Below are positions 31,545-64,000 of a stretch of 64,000 nucleotides of DNA, piece after piece. The DNA comes from Lepus europaeus. Lineage: Eukaryota; Chordata; Mammalia; Lagomorpha; Leporidae. The notes under the pieces are model-generated. The model was not told the DNA's origin, did not search any database, and saw nothing but the letters and a program-made list of their open reading frames with translations. Made by a program: the position numbers and the translations under genes. Numbering within the stretch: position 1 is the first letter of the stretch; each line of letters begins with the position of its first letter. The stretch spans positions 110,901,939 through 110,965,938 of the forward strand of contig NC_084850.1 of the NCBI RefSeq assembly GCF_033115175.1, given 5' to 3'.

Positions 31545-33367
31545 AAGAAGAAATCTAGAAATTTAAGACAACTAGTAAGAATAAACTTGAAACTGATTTT
31601 AGATCTGTTACTACTAATAATAAATTTATACACTGAAGAATTTTATGTCAATTCAAGTGAAAAAAACTGAGCTAATGGGTTAGACTATGACCCTAGAATA
31701 TACTTGGGTCAAGTAAGTACATATTCAAATAATCTATTCTAACCTCCTTAATATATGCCCTTAATAAATAAACATAGCATCATGGTAACGATGGCAGTGG
31801 AAAGAAGTCTAGCCTAAAATTTATGTCCATATTCAGTCTCAGTATGACCTGGGGCAAGTCACCTCAGCTCCCTGGGTTTGGGAACATGCCAAATGAGAAA
31901 TCAGGCTTGAAATACCCTTCTAGCTTTAACCACCTTTGCATTTAAGTTTGGTGACCAGAGTATCTTGAATTTCAGGTGATAGAAAGCATAAAAATGGAAC
32001 TATTGGCGCCAATTCTTTATCTCTTCCTGTATCTTCAATGCTTCTCTTGGCTTTATTGTGGGCAGAATGTTACTTTCCTGCCTCTTGATTTTACACTTGG
32101 CCATATGACTTCCTTGGACTTAAGGGATAGCAATAGTCAGCACAAGCAGGGAATCTAAATGCACTTGAGTAGTGGTACTCATTCTATTGCATCTCTGCCA
32201 TCACCATGCTCTTTTTATTGATTTGGGATAAAGAGAATGTGATTTGAGCAGATGATCTAGACCTTCATGTCTGTAACAAGAAGCAGAGATCACTTAGCCA
32301 ACCTTCACAATCATGAGAAAAAAGGATTGTCATTTTAAGCCACGCCATTGACATTTGGAGTGGTTTGTCAATCATCATTATTTTGGCAATAGCTAACCAC
32401 TATAAAAGGAGCTAAAAAAAAAAACTCTGGGAAGGAGAAATGAGGGGAAAAATGAATAGAATCCACAGATCTCTCCATAACAGTGCAGAAGAGGGACAGA
32501 AGAAACCGTCGGTAGAACACCTACCTTTCAATAAACTATTCTCCTTAATGAACACAATGTGAAAGGACATAAAATTGACCATTATTCCTTATTCCCTTTT
32601 AGTTAATGGCTTAGACCATTTTATTAAATACATGTTTATGACAGAGTTCTCTACTAGCTATATCATCTGTAGGGTGATGCCACATCCCATGTTTCCCTGG
32701 TCAATTCCAGTTTACATCTGATTTTCTGGTGTCATTATCTAGCTCTTTTCACTCTGGGTAGTAAGCTGATCTAGATGATAAATTGTGAAGTCACCATAGA
32801 AAGCTCTGTCAGACCATCTTGGTGTATTACCTGGTCAATCCACAAATTTGAAAGAATAACACAACCACTACTTTGCCTGAGGAACCATCCCCACCATAGC
32901 TTCTTTGGTTCATGAGAATATCTAGGATGAGCAACGGGTGGCAGTACCCCTTATTCTGACTCTACAAGTGATCTACCTTCCCAGTGGTCCCCTTCCTCCT
33001 CCAACCATTGGAAGAAATTTAAAATAACTCACATTAGAAAAATTCTGGGGAGCCCCTCCCCAATATCAACAATAGTTAGTATAAGCCTATGAACTATTGC
33101 ATAATTTGCTTATTGACTGGACAATGTGATGCACTTTGTAACAAACACTGAAGAAGGCCTGGCCTATGGACATAGAGAGGTACATGTATTTTTTTAGGCA
33201 CTCAGCAAGATCCTAAATGTTCATAACAGTGACATCTCTCCCTTCATGTCACAATACCTTCAGGCGAAAAATGACAGGGAACTAGAACCCCAGATCCCAG
33301 CCTGCTACCGGTAGAAAATGGCAAGCAGACAGTTCCTGGAGACTTCATTCCTGGAGAACTGATTCCT
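31545..33367 (-). other. SYTL5: SYTL5 3' UTR and flank (limits uncertain)
   Basis: This is mostly unique AT-rich DNA below the SYTL5 stop. Possible AATAAA signals on the - strand lie at 32620-32625 and 32213-32218; neither can be chosen from sequence alone. A short MIR-like piece occurs at about 31835-31890 (GACCTGGGGCAAGTCACCTC). Confidence 0.4.
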
Positions 33368-62909
<29,542 letters not shown>

Positions 62910-63479
62910 CTAAGAAGGGAGGGGGAGAAACCAGTAATTTGCTTTATTTCTTCTCTGGAAAGTCTCATTTAATAAAAACTGCTTTTCTTGCATGAATTCT
63001 TGAGATTCAGATAAAAATATCTAGAAATCACGCCATTCCTAGGTTTTCTGATTTTCCCCCTCCAGTCAATTTGAATTATACCAACAGAAGAATAGGTAGA
63101 GGAAGGGACTTGAGGTCAGGGTTTCCATGTAAAGATGCTTGCTTTATGGAAAGAACATGCAATTTGGAATCATACAGACTGGCTTAATTTCCTACTGCTC
63201 TGAACTCAAAGATGCTTCACCTTGAGAAACGTATTTAAGCTATTTAAATTTTTAAATATTGAGTCTGTATGCATACATCTGAAATCCCCAATTCTACTTT
63301 TTTCCCCACATTTCTTTTTCTCCATAATGATAAAATGTTTTTTTTCTCTCACTAGTTATTTAAATGATATATTTTAAAGTAAACAATTTCAAGAAATGTA
63401 GGTAAGTGTAAATAGAAAACATACATCTTTCATTAACATATTAATGGTAGCGGTATGTACTAATTATGTTTATGTTGGA

Positions 63480-63900
63480 TTTTGAAAAATGACACTTTTT
63501 GTATCTATAGAAAGGATGTGGTTATTGTAGTTATACCACTGAAATATTATATTATACTATTTTTTAATGTGAAATCAACTTTGCATCCCTAGAATAAAGC
63601 CCACTTGGTTATAGTGTGCAATTTTTTTTTGGTACTGGACTTGGCTAACACTTTTTGAGCATTTTTGCATCTATACTCATGATGGGTATTGATATCTAGT
63701 TTTCTTACGATCACTTTGTCTAGATTTGATATCAGTGTAATACTACTGACCTTCTAAATGGGCTAGGAAGTTTTTTCCTCCAATTTTCTGAAAATTTTGT
63801 GAACCGTTAGTATTATTTCTTCTTCAAATACTTGAAAGACTTAATTGATAAAGCTATCTGTACCTGGGCTTTTCTTTGGGGGATGCCTGATTTAGTCTAA
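63480..63900 (-). mobile_element. Old L1 ORF2 fragment, antisense
   Basis: GAAATCAACTTTGCATCCCT, TTTTGCATCTATACTCATGA and CTATCTGTACCTGGGCTTTT are the complement of the reverse-transcriptase region of old L1 ORF2. Confidence 0.7.
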
Positions 63901-64000
63901 AGCTGCCTCCCTACACACTTTGAGTTTGGCTTAAAGTACACAGTTAACTGTAACCAAACTTGATTTGTAAACAGATTGTAACTTACTCCTGTAACCCATA

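Overview
The window is mammalian nuclear DNA from a lagomorph, most likely the European rabbit or a close leporid. About thirty copies of the rabbit C-repeat (tRNA-derived CSINE) are present, in both sub-types: one with an AAATAAATAAATCTTT-like tail and one starting GGCCGGCGCCGCGGCTCA. There are also L1 fragments with the rabbit-type 3' UTR, and older pan-mammalian repeats (MIR, MER5A, MER20, MER2, hAT and old L1M). No bacterial, plasmid, phage or CRISPR content was seen.

Two protein genes are present, both incomplete and convergent (tail to tail). On the + strand, five 3' exons of SRPX (sushi repeat-containing protein, X-linked) occupy 1693-12297 and a poly(A) signal lies at 12634. They encode the end of the HYR domain, the third sushi domain and the DUF4174-type C-terminal domain. 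On the - strand, nine 3' exons of SYTL5 (synaptotagmin-like 5, Slp5) run from 62909 down to a stop codon at 33368-33370. They encode the linker, C2A and C2B. The 5' part of each gene lies outside the window: SRPX to the left and SYTL5 to the right. In human, SYTL5 and SRPX are convergent neighbours on Xp, so this is probably the orthologous X-chromosome segment, shown inverted. Exon limits were set by hand from AG/GT sites; every junction phase closes and both reading frames are continuous from first to last exon.

Layout: 1-12.7 kb is the SRPX 3' half, with MIR, nested C-repeats, MER5A, MER2, MER20 and an L1 3' end in its introns. 12.7-28.8 kb is intergenic: a probable antisense LTR and a MER2 just past SRPX, then mostly unique or ancient repeat DNA with C-repeats. 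28.8-31.5 kb is a decayed L1 with its 5' UTR present but its 3' end missing. 31.5-33.4 kb is the probable SYTL5 3' UTR and flank. 33.4-64 kb is SYTL5, including a 13.5-kb intron (40402-53861) rich in L1 and SINE debris.

No new biological system was found. The items most worth a second look are a G-quadruplex-prone (GGGGCA)5 tract 10 bases past an SRPX splice donor, two L1 fragments without a 3' end that are nevertheless flanked by short direct repeats, a head-to-head chimeric SINE inside a MIR, a symmetrical 66-bp SYTL5 cassette exon, and inverted SINE pairs around exons.
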